Assembly (NCBI GenBank): GCA_030765065.1
Contig: CM060978.1
Coordinates: forward strand, 55,704,421-55,768,420
Direction: 5' to 3'
DNA: 64,000 nucleotides
From: Deroplatys truncata
Lineage: Eukaryota; Arthropoda; Insecta; Mantodea; Mantidae
Position numbers and translations under genes: made by a program. Below are positions 43,534 to 53,799 of the stretch, piece by piece. How positions within the stretch are numbered: position 1 is the first letter of the stretch; the number at the start of each line of letters is the position of its first letter. The notes under the pieces were generated by a model, which had not been told where the DNA came from, did not search any database, and was given only the letters and a program-made list of their open reading frames with translations.

Positions 43534-45870
43534 ATGAATAACTCAGCGTATAAGGATATTATTCCAAGCGCTACTGGATATGCATGCGGAAAATGTGGGA
43601 AGAAGTTCCTCCGAGGTTATGACAAGAGAAGACACGAGATGAGCTGCAAGAAGCTCTTCAAATGTAAACATTGTAATGTAACCTTCAAAGATGGTTATAA
43701 GGGGCAGCGACACGAAGATATATGTGAAATAAGCAGCCCTCAGAAGAAAAGAAGATTGGAGCCAACTAAACATCAGTTACTGTCAACAATGGAGGACTGT
43801 GATATGAAAGAATACGAAACTTCATTCGAAGGACGATTGAAATCGTATTTTATACGATGCGAATCAGCTAAGGACCTGAATATGTATCTGCAAGAGGCAA
43901 AACAACGTATAATCCAGGCTGTGCATAAAGAGCTTAGCATTCATAAGAGTGTTAAAATTAATCTGCTGGCTGAGTGTCGATTTGTTAACAGTATTGGAGA
44001 AACCTGTGACAAAACATTTAAAACACGGAATCAAGCTGTTTTCCTGGAAACTGATCTGGAGTCAACGATGGAAGTGAAATTCAAGAAATTGGTGACTGAA
44101 ATGGAGGAGTCTCAGCTTAAGGGTAGCAGCTGGGCTTTGCTTGCTGTGGAAGGAGTTCGACTTCGTATCAACAAGTACAACCCGTTACGAGGAAGTAGCT
44201 ACATACCACTACCGTCATCTGTCGGAGCTAAAGAAGCGTGTATAAACATTCAGAACTTTACCGACGATAAATGTTTCATGTACTCTATATTAGCTAAATT
44301 CATAGGGAAGGATGCGCAACGTGTGAGCAAATATAAACAACTTCAAGATAAGTACGACTTCAGCTGTGTTTCCCACCCTACTCCACTTTCTCAAATACCT
44401 AAATTTGAGAAGTTTAACAATATGTCTATTAACGTTTTCGGGTTGGATGAGAAGCACGAAGTGTATCCGATAAAGGTTGCTGATATTGAACTGCCTGAAC
44501 ATCGCGACCTGCTACTATTGAATGACAGCAGTGGAAAACATCACTACGTGTATATAAAGAATTTTGAGAAACTCGTTCGACGCCAGAAAACTAACCATAA
44601 TGGACGGGTTTATACTTGTAAGCGCTGCTTTACACATTTTGATGATCGATATGGACGAAGTGGACAGGAAAAACTACAAGAACATGCAGCCGTCTGTATT
44701 CAACATGGTGTTGCAAGGGTAGTTATGCCTACCAAGGAGAAATCAATTGTACAGTTTAAAAATGTTGAGAGGATGCTGAAAGTACCTTATGTCATCTATG
44801 CGGATTTTGAGAGTATTCTCACTCCATGCCATACGTGTATACCCAATCCTGAAACTTCCTATACAACCCCTTATCAAGAGCACACACCAATGAGCTTCTG
44901 TGTTTACGTGAAGCCTACATCCAGTGTTGAACATCTCGAAACTGGTCTTCCTAAGCAACCCTATGTGTATCGTGGTGCTGATGCTGCTCAGAAGTTTATG
45001 CTGTACCTTACATCTCTTGCAGAAATGATTGGTAATATATACAAATCTGCTAAGCCTCTGAAACTTATGGATCAACAGCAAAAGGATTTCGAATCTTCTA
45101 CGACATGCTACTTGTGTGGAAAACCCTTTACAGAAGAGAACTATAAAGTACGCGACCATGATCACATCAGCGGTGGAAGTCTTCATAATGAATGTAATTT
45201 AGCCTGTAAAACACCTAAATATATACCAGTCTTCATGCATAACCTTAGCGGATATGACTCTCATTTCATTGTTAAGGAGCTGGGTTGTACAAGTGAACGT
45301 GTGGAGGTGATTCCTAACTCTGAAGAAAGCTATATCTCATTCACCAAGTATGTAGGAGATATAAAGCTTCGATTTGTGGATAGCTTCCGATTCCTCAGTA
45401 CAAGCTTGGATAAGTTGGTAAAAAATCTAACCTCGTATCCTGAAACGCTAAAGTACTTTGGAGAAGACAAATTGAAGTTGATGACCCGTAAGGGTGTATT
45501 TCCCTATGATTTTGTTACGTCATGGGATGTCCTGAACGAGACCTGCTTGCCTCCTAAGGACTACTTCTACAATAGATTAAATGAAGAAGAAATTACTGAT
45601 ACTGACTACGATCATGCTAGAAATGTATGGGAGCTGTTTAATGTGAGAAACCTGGGAGAGTACAGCGATCTCTACTTAACTTCGGATGTACTTCTCCTAG
45701 CTGATGTCTTTGAGACATTCAGAGAGCAAACCCTTAAAACACACAAAGTTGATCCTGCCCATTATTTTACCTCTCCAGGTCTTACATGGGACGCCATGTT
45801 ACTGTATACTGGAATTAAGCTGGAACTGTTACAGATTATGATCAACTACTCATGGTGGAATCAGGTATAA
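43534..45870 (+). CDS. Protein-primed DNA polymerase B, N-terminal and exonuclease half (right)
   Basis: 778 codons, the same domain order as the left copy: two C2HC fingers, a third Cys/His cluster, Exo I, an endonuclease VII-like Cys/His cluster, Exo II and Exo III. The only amino-acid difference from the left copy that I see is His281 for Tyr. It ends in the same premature stop as the left copy, 19 bp into the overlap with the downstream frame. The long opposite-strand frames within it (44,743-45,186 and others) are shadows. Confidence 0.93.
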   Translation: MNNSAYKDIIPSATGYACGKCGKKFLRGYDKRRHEMSCKKLFKCKHCNVTFKDGYKGQRHEDICEISSPQKKRRLEPTKHQLLSTMEDCDMKEYETSFEGRLKSYFIRCESAKDLNMYLQEAKQRIIQAVHKELSIHKSVKINLLAECRFVNSIGETCDKTFKTRNQAVFLETDLESTMEVKFKKLVTEMEESQLKGSSWALLAVEGVRLRINKYNPLRGSSYIPLPSSVGAKEACINIQNFTDDKCFMYSILAKFIGKDAQRVSKYKQLQDKYDFSCVSHPTPLSQIPKFEKFNNMSINVFGLDEKHEVYPIKVADIELPEHRDLLLLNDSSGKHHYVYIKNFEKLVRRQKTNHNGRVYTCKRCFTHFDDRYGRSGQEKLQEHAAVCIQHGVARVVMPTKEKSIVQFKNVERMLKVPYVIYADFESILTPCHTCIPNPETSYTTPYQEHTPMSFCVYVKPTSSVEHLETGLPKQPYVYRGADAAQKFMLYLTSLAEMIGNIYKSAKPLKLMDQQQKDFESSTTCYLCGKPFTEENYKVRDHDHISGGSLHNECNLACKTPKYIPVFMHNLSGYDSHFIVKELGCTSERVEVIPNSEESYISFTKYVGDIKLRFVDSFRFLSTSLDKLVKNLTSYPETLKYFGEDKLKLMTRKGVFPYDFVTSWDVLNETCLPPKDYFYNRLNEEEITDTDYDHARNVWELFNVRNLGEYSDLYLTSDVLLLADVFETFREQTLKTHKVDPAHYFTSPGLTWDAMLLYTGIKLELLQIMINYSWWNQV

Positions 45871-47177
45871 GAGGAGGTTTATGCCAAGTTTCCCATCGGT
45901 ATGCTGAGGCTAATAACACTTATATGGATAAGTTTGATCCGTCGAGACCAACCCAATTTATCACATACGAGGACGCTAATAACCAATATGGGTGGGCAAT
46001 GTGTCACGCCCTTCCTTTTGGTGGATTTCAGTGGGTGTCACCTGAAGAAATCAACTTAGAAACACTACAAGAAGATGATCCTCATGGGTACATATTAGAA
46101 GTCGACATCGAGTATCCTGCTGAACTTCACGATCTACACAACGATCTACCGTTCCTGCCAGAGTGTATGAAACCATTGGAATCATCTACAAAGAAACTGA
46201 TACCTCATCTTGGACCTCGAAAGAAGTATGTAGTGCATTACATGGCTTTGAAGCAAGCTCTTAGTCATGGACTACGACTAACAAAAATCCATCGTGTGCT
46301 ACAATTCCGACAGTCTCAGTGGTTGAAACCTTATGTGGAATTTAACAACAGGCTACGACAACAAGCTGCAAATGATTTCGAGAAGGATCTCTACAAGCTC
46401 TTTAACAACGCTATGTTTGGAAAAACTATGGAGAACCTGCGTAACCGTATGGATATACGACTGGTGACCAATGAAAAAACTCTAGAGAAGCTGATCGCCA
46501 AGCCTACGTTTATCGACAGGACGATATATGCTGATAATCTAGCTGCTGTACATATGGCCTCTCGTCAGATTGTATTCAACAAGCCTATATACATTGGTAT
46601 GAGTGTGTTGGACATCTCCAAGACATTAATGTATAACTATCATTACGACGTTTTGTTGCCTTATTATGGAGCTGAAAACCTGAAACTTATGTATATGGAC
46701 ACTGATTCGTTCATTCATCGTGTAGCAACTGAAGATGTGTACCAGGACAAGCTACGTTTTCTTGAGCATCTCGATACAGCTGATTACCCTGCCAACCATA
46801 TATGTTACTCTACTCAGAACAAGAAGGTATTGGGAAAATTTAAAGATGAGGCTAATAGCAAAATCATCCTACGCTTTGTTGGACTACGTCCTAAGATGTA
46901 TGCCTTAGATATTCAAGGGTCAATGATAAAAAAGATTAAAGGTATAAAACGTAGCGCTATTAAGCAGTACATTTCGTTTGACAGCTATACAGACTGTCTT
47001 AAAACCAGTGAAATCATCAGAACACCTATGAATCTGATCCTATCACGAAAGCATGCTCTTGCTACAGTACAAGTGAATAAAATTGCATTGACTCCGTTTG
47101 ATGATAAAAGAATTATTGCTGAGGACGGGATAACAACATATGCGTATGGACATTACGCCATTACAAACAGTGCTTAA
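45852..47177 (+). CDS. Protein-primed DNA polymerase B, polymerase half (right)
   Basis: 441 codons with motif A DANNQYG, motif B KLFNNAMFG and motif C YMDTDSF intact, ending in TAA at 47,175. Ala292 here is Thr in the left copy. Whether a full polymerase is made depends on how the frame change between 45,852 and 45,870 is handled. Without recoding, the two halves would be separate or inactive products. Confidence 0.93.
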   Translation: MVESGIRGGLCQVSHRYAEANNTYMDKFDPSRPTQFITYEDANNQYGWAMCHALPFGGFQWVSPEEINLETLQEDDPHGYILEVDIEYPAELHDLHNDLPFLPECMKPLESSTKKLIPHLGPRKKYVVHYMALKQALSHGLRLTKIHRVLQFRQSQWLKPYVEFNNRLRQQAANDFEKDLYKLFNNAMFGKTMENLRNRMDIRLVTNEKTLEKLIAKPTFIDRTIYADNLAAVHMASRQIVFNKPIYIGMSVLDISKTLMYNYHYDVLLPYYGAENLKLMYMDTDSFIHRVATEDVYQDKLRFLEHLDTADYPANHICYSTQNKKVLGKFKDEANSKIILRFVGLRPKMYALDIQGSMIKKIKGIKRSAIKQYISFDSYTDCLKTSEIIRTPMNLILSRKHALATVQVNKIALTPFDDKRIIAEDGITTYAYGHYAITNSA

Positions 47178-47380
47178 AAGAATGTAAGTTAAAGATAAAG
47201 ATTTTCTAGTGAGTCTACAATCTTAAAAAGAAGGTTATCTGTGTGCTGTATATGCAGATAGCTGACGCCTGATGAAGAAAGAAGAAGATGGAAGGGAAGG
47301 TGGTAACCCTGCCATTAGGAGCAATCCTAGTGCTAGTCTCAAGCCTAGATAAAAGGGGAGAGACATCTATAACGAACTAA

Positions 47381-47386
47381 AATAAA
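47381..47386 (+). terminator. Poly(A) signal of right polymerase gene
   Basis: AATAAA about 204 bp after the stop codon, mirrored in the left arm. Confidence 0.65.
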
Positions 47387-47544
47387 GGATGTTGACGTAA
47401 AGCTTTTCAATTTGTGAACCAATATGCAGTTTATCCCTCTCCGCATCGTACAATAACTGTTTAACATATAATAAGTTTGTAAGATTTAGAAAAAAGTATA
47501 TAAATTGTTGTAACGTTGGATGAGAAATGTTTTATAATTTAATT

Positions 47545-49415
47545 ACTCTCTATATTACCATGAGTACCTGTGATACTAGTTGAATTGCCTGTTAAAATGA
47601 CTTAAATACCTGTGATACTACCCGAATCGTGTGAATTTACATTAAATAGCTCAGATACGAATTCCTGCTCTAAATTAGTACGAGCACCTGTGATACTATC
47701 AGAATTGCCTATTAAAATGACTCAAATACCATTGATACAACCTGAATCAGCTGCATTTACCTTAAATAGCCGTGATACAAATCTCTGATCGAAATTATTA
47801 CGAGCATCTGTGAAACTATGCTGATTATCCAAATACTTATGATATTACCTGAACTATCTGTAAAATACGAAACTAGGCTATAACCAACCCCTGGAACCTA
47901 CCCTCCTGTAATGCTTGCTTAATTACTCTAAGCACCTATGTTACTTGAATTATCCTAAATACCTACGATACCCTCTGAATTACCTTGAAATATGAAACTA
48001 TGCTATACCCAACCCTGGAATCTAGCCTCCTGTGATACTACCTGAATTAGCCTAAATACCTACGATACTAGCTGAATTAGCTGTGAAATCATGCATAGCT
48101 ATGATGCAGTTAGCCTCTGGAATCTAGCCTCCTGTGATACTAGCTGAATTAGCTTAAATGCTCACGATACTAGCAGAATTGGCTATGAAAATGATTTAAA
48201 TACCTGTGATACTACCCGAATCATGTGAAATTACCTTAACTAGCTCTGATACGAATTCCTGCTCTAAATTAGCACGAGCACCTGTGATACTATCAGAATT
48301 GCCTATTAAAATGACTCAAATACCATTGATACAACCTGAATCAGCTGCATTTACCTTAAATAGCCGTGATACAAATCTCTGATCGAAATTATTACGAGCA
48401 TCTGTGAAACTATGCTGATTATCCAAATACTTATGATATTACCTGAACTATCTGTAAAATACGAAACTAGGCTATAACCAACCCCTGGAACCTACCCTCC
48501 TGTAATGCTTGCTTAATTACTCTAAGCACCTATGTTACTTGAATTATCCTAAATACCTACGATACCCTCTGAATTACCTTGAAATATGAAACTATGCTAT
48601 ACCCAACCCTGGAATCTAGCCTCCTGTGATACTACCTGAATTAGCCTAAATACCTACGATACTAGCTGAATTAGCTGTGAAATCATGCATAGCTATGATG
48701 CAGTTAGCCTCTGGAATCTAGCCTCCTGTGATACTAGCTGAATTAGCTTAAATGCTCACGATACTAGCTGAATTGGCTATGAAAATGATTTAAATACCTG
48801 TGATACTACCCGAATCATGTGAAATTACCTTAACTAGCTCTGATACGAATTCCTGCTCTAAATTAGCACGAGCACCTGTGATACTATCTGAATTACCTGT
48901 TAAAATGACTCAAATACCATTGATACAACCTGAATCATCTGCATTTACCTTAAATAGCTGTGATACAAATCTCTGATCGAAATGATCAATAATATCTGTG
49001 AAGCTCTGTCGATTACCTCAAATACTTACGATATTACCTGAACTATCTGTGAAATACGAAGCTAGGTTATAACCAACCCCTGGAACCTACCCTCCTGTAA
49101 TGCTTGCTTAATTACTCTAAACACCTATGTTACTTGAATTATCCTAAATACCTACGATACCCTCTGAATTACCTTGAAATATGAAACTATGCTATACCCA
49201 ACACTGGAATCTAGCCTCCTGTGATACTACCTGAATTAGCCTAAATACCTACGATACTAGCTGAATTAGCTGTGAAATCATGCATAGGTATGATGCAGTT
49301 AGCCTCTGGAATCTATCCTGTGTTACTAGACGAATTAGCCTAAATGCATACGATACTAGCTGAATTACCTGTGAAATCATACACTGCTATGATCCAGTCA
49401 GCCTCTTGCAATACT
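47545..49415. repeat. 594-bp higher-order repeat, right
   Basis: Mirror of 33,780-35,650: about three units of ~594 bp, each with CCTGTGATACTA-CTGAATTA words. Confidence 0.9.
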
Positions 49416-49444
49416 ACCTGAATTACTTACCTGTTAGTGTTAGT

Positions 49445-49740
49445 GGGTTAGCTTTTCCCGTTGCAGGTCACCTTTTTCCCTTTATGGCTCACCTTTTTCC
49501 CTTTGGTGGTCGCCTTTTTCCCTTTACTGGTCACCTTTTTCCCGTTGCATGCCGCCTTTTTCCCTTTGTTGGTCACCTTTTTCCCTTTGCTGGTCACATT
49601 TTTCCCTTTGCTGGTCGCCTTTTTCCCTTTGCTGGTTACGTTTTTCCCTTTGCTAGTCAACTTTTTCCCTTTGTGGGCCTCCTTTTTCCCTGAGCAGTCA
49701 CCTTTTTCCCCTGAACGAGTCACCTTTTCCCTGAATAGGT
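49445..49740. repeat. 21-bp minisatellite, right
   Basis: Units of TTTTTCCCTTTGCTGGTCACC. One unit fewer than the left array, which accounts for the 7-codon difference between the mirror-image low-complexity frames. Confidence 0.93.
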
Positions 49741-49799
49741 TACGTGATGGGCATGTCTAGAACATTGACATGAAACAGTTTTCCATTATGTTCACGTCT

Positions 49800-50730
49800 A
49801 AAGTCGCTTTCAAGTCTAGCACCTCCTATTCCCTATCTCTCCTGTATATAAGTCCATATTCCTACTGCTACACTACCTGTCTAGCCTAACACCTCTCCTC
49901 CTGTTCCTATACCTCTCATATAAACCATACTCTACTCCTCTAGCTCTGTCTAGCCTAACGCCTCTCTCGTTTACCTATGACTCTCACATAAACCATACTC
50001 TGCTCCTCGACCTCTGTCTAGTCTAACTCCTCTCCTCGTTTTCCTATACCTCTCATATAAACTATACTCTACTCCTCAACCTCTGTCTAGCCTAGCACCC
50101 CTCTTCCTGTTCCTATACTTCTCATACATATAAACCATGCCCTACGTTTCAAGCCCTGTCTAGTCTAACACCACTCCCCGTATCCCCTACCTCTCAAAAG
50201 CTCATTCCCTCCTGCCCCCCCTCTAGCTGAGTATCACTCCTTGGTTTCCTATCTAACCTAACTTTAACACCTGTCTATCCTAGCATAGGATCTCTCTCCG
50301 TTTTCTCGTCTCTCCTTATAAACACAAACTCAATTCTCCTAACCTAATACCTCTCCTCGTTTTCCTATACTTCTCATATAAACCTTACTCTACTCCTCGA
50401 CTTCTGCCTAGCCTAACACCTTTCCTCGTTTTCCTACATCTCTCATATAAATGCATTTTCCTCCTTGAAGACTCTCTCAACCTAGCACCTACCTTCGTTT
50501 TCCCTATCTTTTCCCATATAGACGTATACTCTGTCATTCAGACCTTCCTGACTAGCCTAGCACTTCTCCTCATATTCCCCTACCTCTCTCATATATAAGA
50601 TGCATTCCCTCCTTCAACCCCGTCTAGCCTAGCATCGACCCTCGTATTCCCTATCTCTCGCATATAAACGCATTTTCCTCCTTGAAGACTCTCTCAACCT
50701 AGCATCTAGCCTCGTTTTCCCTATCCTTTC
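49800..50730. repeat. 68-bp tandem array, right
   Basis: Mirror of 32,440-33,370 (CTCTGTCTAGCCTAACACCTC, CTCATATAAACCATACTC words). Confidence 0.88.
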
Positions 50731-50778
50731 CCATATAAACGCAAAAAACTGTGCTCGAATTCCTCTATATATCCTACT

Positions 50779-50784
50779 TTTCTA
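50779..50784. repeat. Target-site duplication, right
   Basis: TTTCTA immediately after the terminal CCTACT. Confidence 0.85.
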
Positions 50785-50860
50785 GTTTATCACAATTTCC
50801 TTTCCAGCATTTCTCTTTCATTCCGTTTCCTTCATATTTTCAGGTGTGCTTCTACGTTCC
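50785..50860 (+). mobile_element. SINE-like repeat S2, copy 3, right half
   Basis: '...aatttcctttcc', 'tttcattccgtttcc', 'ttcatattttcag' follow the same order as the S2 body after GTGGTTTC at 28,640-28,700. With the palindrome and one TTTCTA removed, the S2 copy becomes continuous. Confidence 0.75.
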
Positions 50861-51640
50861 CTTCAGCTGCCATGGGGCGGGTGCTGCGTACCCTAGTACT
50901 CGTGGTTACTAGAAGTACGTCGGGCTGAACGTCTGAGCCTTTCGGATTGGGTTGGTCTCGACGAGCTGGTGGTTCCCGTTGCCCATTGAAGATTGCGTAC
51001 GTTTGGACGGTGATGTCCAGGCGGGGTTGAGACTCCAGTAGACGGTAGAGCCGGTGGATCGTTTACTGTCAGCCCTAGTCTTCCCTTGGCATTGGCGCGG
51101 CTAAGTGGCGTATCCGCTTCCGTCCCCGGGTTGGGACTTTATCGACTCCAGGTATTGGCCTAATGAAGAGAACCACGGTAGAATCACTTGATTGACGCCT
51201 TCCCCTGGACCTGAAAGAAGGCCATCGGCTCCGTGTAGACCTTCAAGCAACTTGTGCTTCAAGGTTACGTGGCGTATGGCGGTGCCGCACAGATGACGCG
51301 GATGTATGCTCAATGGAAAGTGTACTCATCGTGCACACCAGAGAGCTGTTTAATTGGTGGGTCGTTCATCGCCCTGGAGTACAAGCTTTGAAATGTTAGG
51401 GACTTCCGCGCGTCTTTGTGGCTTGTCTTCCTACGGTCTGTAGGCTCCTATGGTTCCTTCACTTCAGCTCTTCCTCCTGGTGGGGGTGGTAGAAGCAATA
51501 GATCTATGTAGGTCGCAGGATACAATCTGTTCCCTTGCATCATCTATACCTATACCTATGTGTGTGTATGAGTGTGTATGTGTATGTATGATAACCTCAA
51601 AATCTACTCAACGATTTGGACAATTTTGTCACAATTGAAA
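50861..51640 (+). mobile_element. GC-rich retroposon-like family G, copy 1
   Basis: Inverted relative to 59,816-60,242. They share TTACTAGAAGTACGTCGGGC, GATTGCGTACGTTTGGACGG, CTCCAGTAGACGGTAGAG, AAGTGGCGTATCC and CAGGTATTGGCCT. The region continues to a TGTGTATG-rich tail. No conserved protein; possibly the end of a non-LTR element. Confidence 0.55.
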
Positions 51641-52373
51641 AGTCCTGTTGCTTCTAACGGTTGTGGGTTATGACACACATTCTAATTTCAAATCATAAAT
51701 GAGTTAGGTACTCAAAAGGATTTAGAAAGTCATCATTGAGAATGCCATGGAAAAGTAAATAGTTGCTGTAGTCCACAAAGAGTGTTTCGTAAAAACAAAT
51801 GCCGCTTAGATTTTATTCCCAGCAATAAAAGAAGAGATTTAGAAAACAACAATCGATCCTGTTCTTAGCGGTAAGAATCGTATGTTATATGTATTTCTTT
51901 AATGGCATTTATCAACCACTGCAGATGTGTGTGAATGTGTAATGAAACAGAGTCAAAACCGCAGAATAACTTTTATTCTAATTTTTCAGATGTATACACT
52001 GAGGTTTCTGGACGCCAAAGCCTTCTAATAACCCTCATGTAAGAAAGTTATCTTTATTTCCTTTGTGCTTACGTTGTATTCAAGTTCGTTAATTGTATAA
52101 AGAGAGAAAGTTGATAACATTAGAAATCATTGAACCGAAGTTTTTAACCACCAACTGAGAATATTATTTTTCTGGATGGTCGCAGACTACATACCTTTAA
52201 CTTGGCAGCCTTTGAGTGCGGAATCTTTATGTTCACCAGCTTCACCCCTATTTCGCGGTATATGTTAAGGTTTCTGTATTAAGTGAAAACTATGCCGCTT
52301 TTTAGCTAATAAATAACTATGGGATCAAAGAAAAAGGTACACGGTTTAAAATTTTATCTACAGTAATATTCTA

Positions 52374-52376
<3 letters not shown>
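51641..52376. other. No gene recognised
   Basis: AT-rich, no significant open frame or matched repeat. Confidence 0.4.

Positions 52377-52426
<50 letters not shown>
52377..52426. repeat. (TA)n microsatellite
   Basis: About 25 TA units; the adjoining Tc1 element is inserted at its end, as expected for a TA-targeting transposon. Confidence 0.95.
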
Positions 52427-52429
<3 letters not shown>

Positions 52430-53786
52430 TATGTGATCAAAAGTATCCGGACACCCCCAAAACATACGTTTTTCATCTTAGGTGCATTGTGCTGCCACCT
52501 ACTGCCTGGTACTCATTATCCGCGACCTCAGTAGTCATTAGACATCGTGAAACAGCAGAATGGGACGCTCCGTGGAACTCACGGACTTCGAACGTGGTCA
52601 GGTGATTGGGTGTCACTTGTGTCAGAAGTCTGTACGCGAGATTTTCACACTCCTAAACATCCCTGGGTCCACTGTTTCTGATGCGATAATGAAGTGGAAA
52701 CGTGAAGGGACATGTACAGCACAAAAGCGTACAGCCCGACCTCGTCTGTTGACTGACCCAGATCACCGACATTTGAAGAGGGTCGTAAAGAGTAATAGGC
52801 AGACATCTATCCAGACCATCACACAGGAATTCCAAACTGCATCAGGATTCACTCCAAGTACTATGACAGTTAGGCGTGAGGTGTGAAACCTTGGATTCCA
52901 TGGTCGAGCGGCTGCTCATAAGCCACACATCACGCAGAAAAATGCTAAACGACGCCTCGCTTGGTGTAAGGAGCGTCAACATTACACGATTGAACAGTGG
53001 GAAAACGTTGCGTGGAGTGACGAATCACGGTACACGATGTGGCGATCCGATGGCAGGGTGTGGGTATGGTGAATGCCCGGTGAACGTCATCTGCCAGCGT
53101 GTGTAGTGCCAACAGTGCAATTCGGAGGTGGTAGTGTTATGGTGTGGTCGTGTTTTTTGAGGAGGGGGCTTGCACCCCTTGTTGTTTTGCGTGGCACGAT
53201 CACAGCGCAAGTCCTAAACACCCTTGTTGCGTGATCTGCGATGTTGTTCCGAAGGTATTCATTTCCCATTCGGATGGCGCTGCGGTGGTATGTATCGACG
53301 CCCTTGATTGTCTTGATGTTTTCAGTTGCTATGATATTTTAAGCACCTTCTTGCTTCCCACTGTTAAAGAGCAATTCGGGGATGGCGATTGCATCTTTCA
53401 ACACGATCAAGCACCTGTTCATACTGCACGGGCTGTGGCGGAGTGGTTACACGACAATAACATCCCTCTAATGGACTGGCCTATACAGAGTCCTGACTTG
53501 AATCCTATAGAACACCTTTGGGATGTTTTGTAACACCGACTTCGTGCCAGGCCTCACCGACCTACATCGATACCTCTCCTCAGTTCCGCACTCCGTGAAG
53601 AATGGGCTGCCATTCCCCAAGAAACCTTCGAGCACCTGCTTGAAAGTATGCCTGCGAGAGTGAACGCTGTCATCAAGGCTAAGGGTGGGCCAACACCATA
53701 TTGACTTCCAGCATTACTGATGGAGGGCGCCACGAACTTGTACGTCATTTTCTCCCATGTGTCCGGATACTTTTGATCACGTAGTG
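52427..53786 (+). mobile_element. Tc1-like transposon, copy 1
   Basis: Inverted ends CACTATGTGATCAAAAGTAT and its complement (ATACTTTTGATCACGTAGTG), each next to TA. Full length, about 1.36 kb, with a single broken transposase inside. Confidence 0.92.
52560..53704 (+). pseudogene. Tc1-like transposase (broken), copy 1
   Basis: ATG at 52,560 opens a 108-codon frame with the paired-type helix-turn-helix (ELTDFERGQVIGCHLCQKSV) and ends at a stop near 52,884. The catalytic domain follows in other frames: WSDESRY (first Asp), QHDQAPVHTA (second Asp), SPDLNPIEHLWDVL (Glu). The spacing from second Asp to Glu is 34 residues, so it is DD34E. Stop codons interrupt near 53,070 and 53,531 and a frame change lies near 53,200-53,340. 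The natural end is the TGA at 53,702. Inactive. Confidence 0.9.
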
Positions 53787-53799
53787 TATATTATGTCTT

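Larger units (their letters stand above)
32396..50778. mobile_element. Palindromic Polinton/Maverick-like element, polymerase only
   Basis: An 18,383-bp unit beginning AGTAGGATATATAGAGG and ending in its exact reverse complement. It is flanked on both sides by TTTCTA (32,390-32,395 and 50,779-50,784). Its two flanks together rebuild one S2 repeat, so it inserted as a unit with a 6-bp target duplication. Six-base duplications and 5'-AG ends are reported hallmarks of Mavericks/Polintons, and the encoded polymerase is of their protein-primed B type. Unusually, almost the whole element is inverted repeat (arms ~9.17 and ~9.15 kb) and no integrase, packaging ATPase, protease or capsid gene is visible. 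It is best seen as a derivative, possibly mobilised in trans. Confidence 0.85.
41629..50778 (-). repeat. Right arm of the palindrome
   Basis: About 9.15 kb, the reverse complement of the left arm with scattered point differences and one minisatellite unit fewer. Confidence 0.95.

Noticed and set aside
47225-47290. Hammerhead core in the polymerase 3' region (GCCTGATGAAGAAAG)
   Set aside because: CTGATGA is present but no stem II separates it from the GAAA.
32396-50778. Palindrome as a sequencing fold-back artefact
   Set aside because: Both ends carry the same 6-bp duplication inside one split S2 repeat, outer flanks differ, and the arms have real differences. Read support should still be confirmed.
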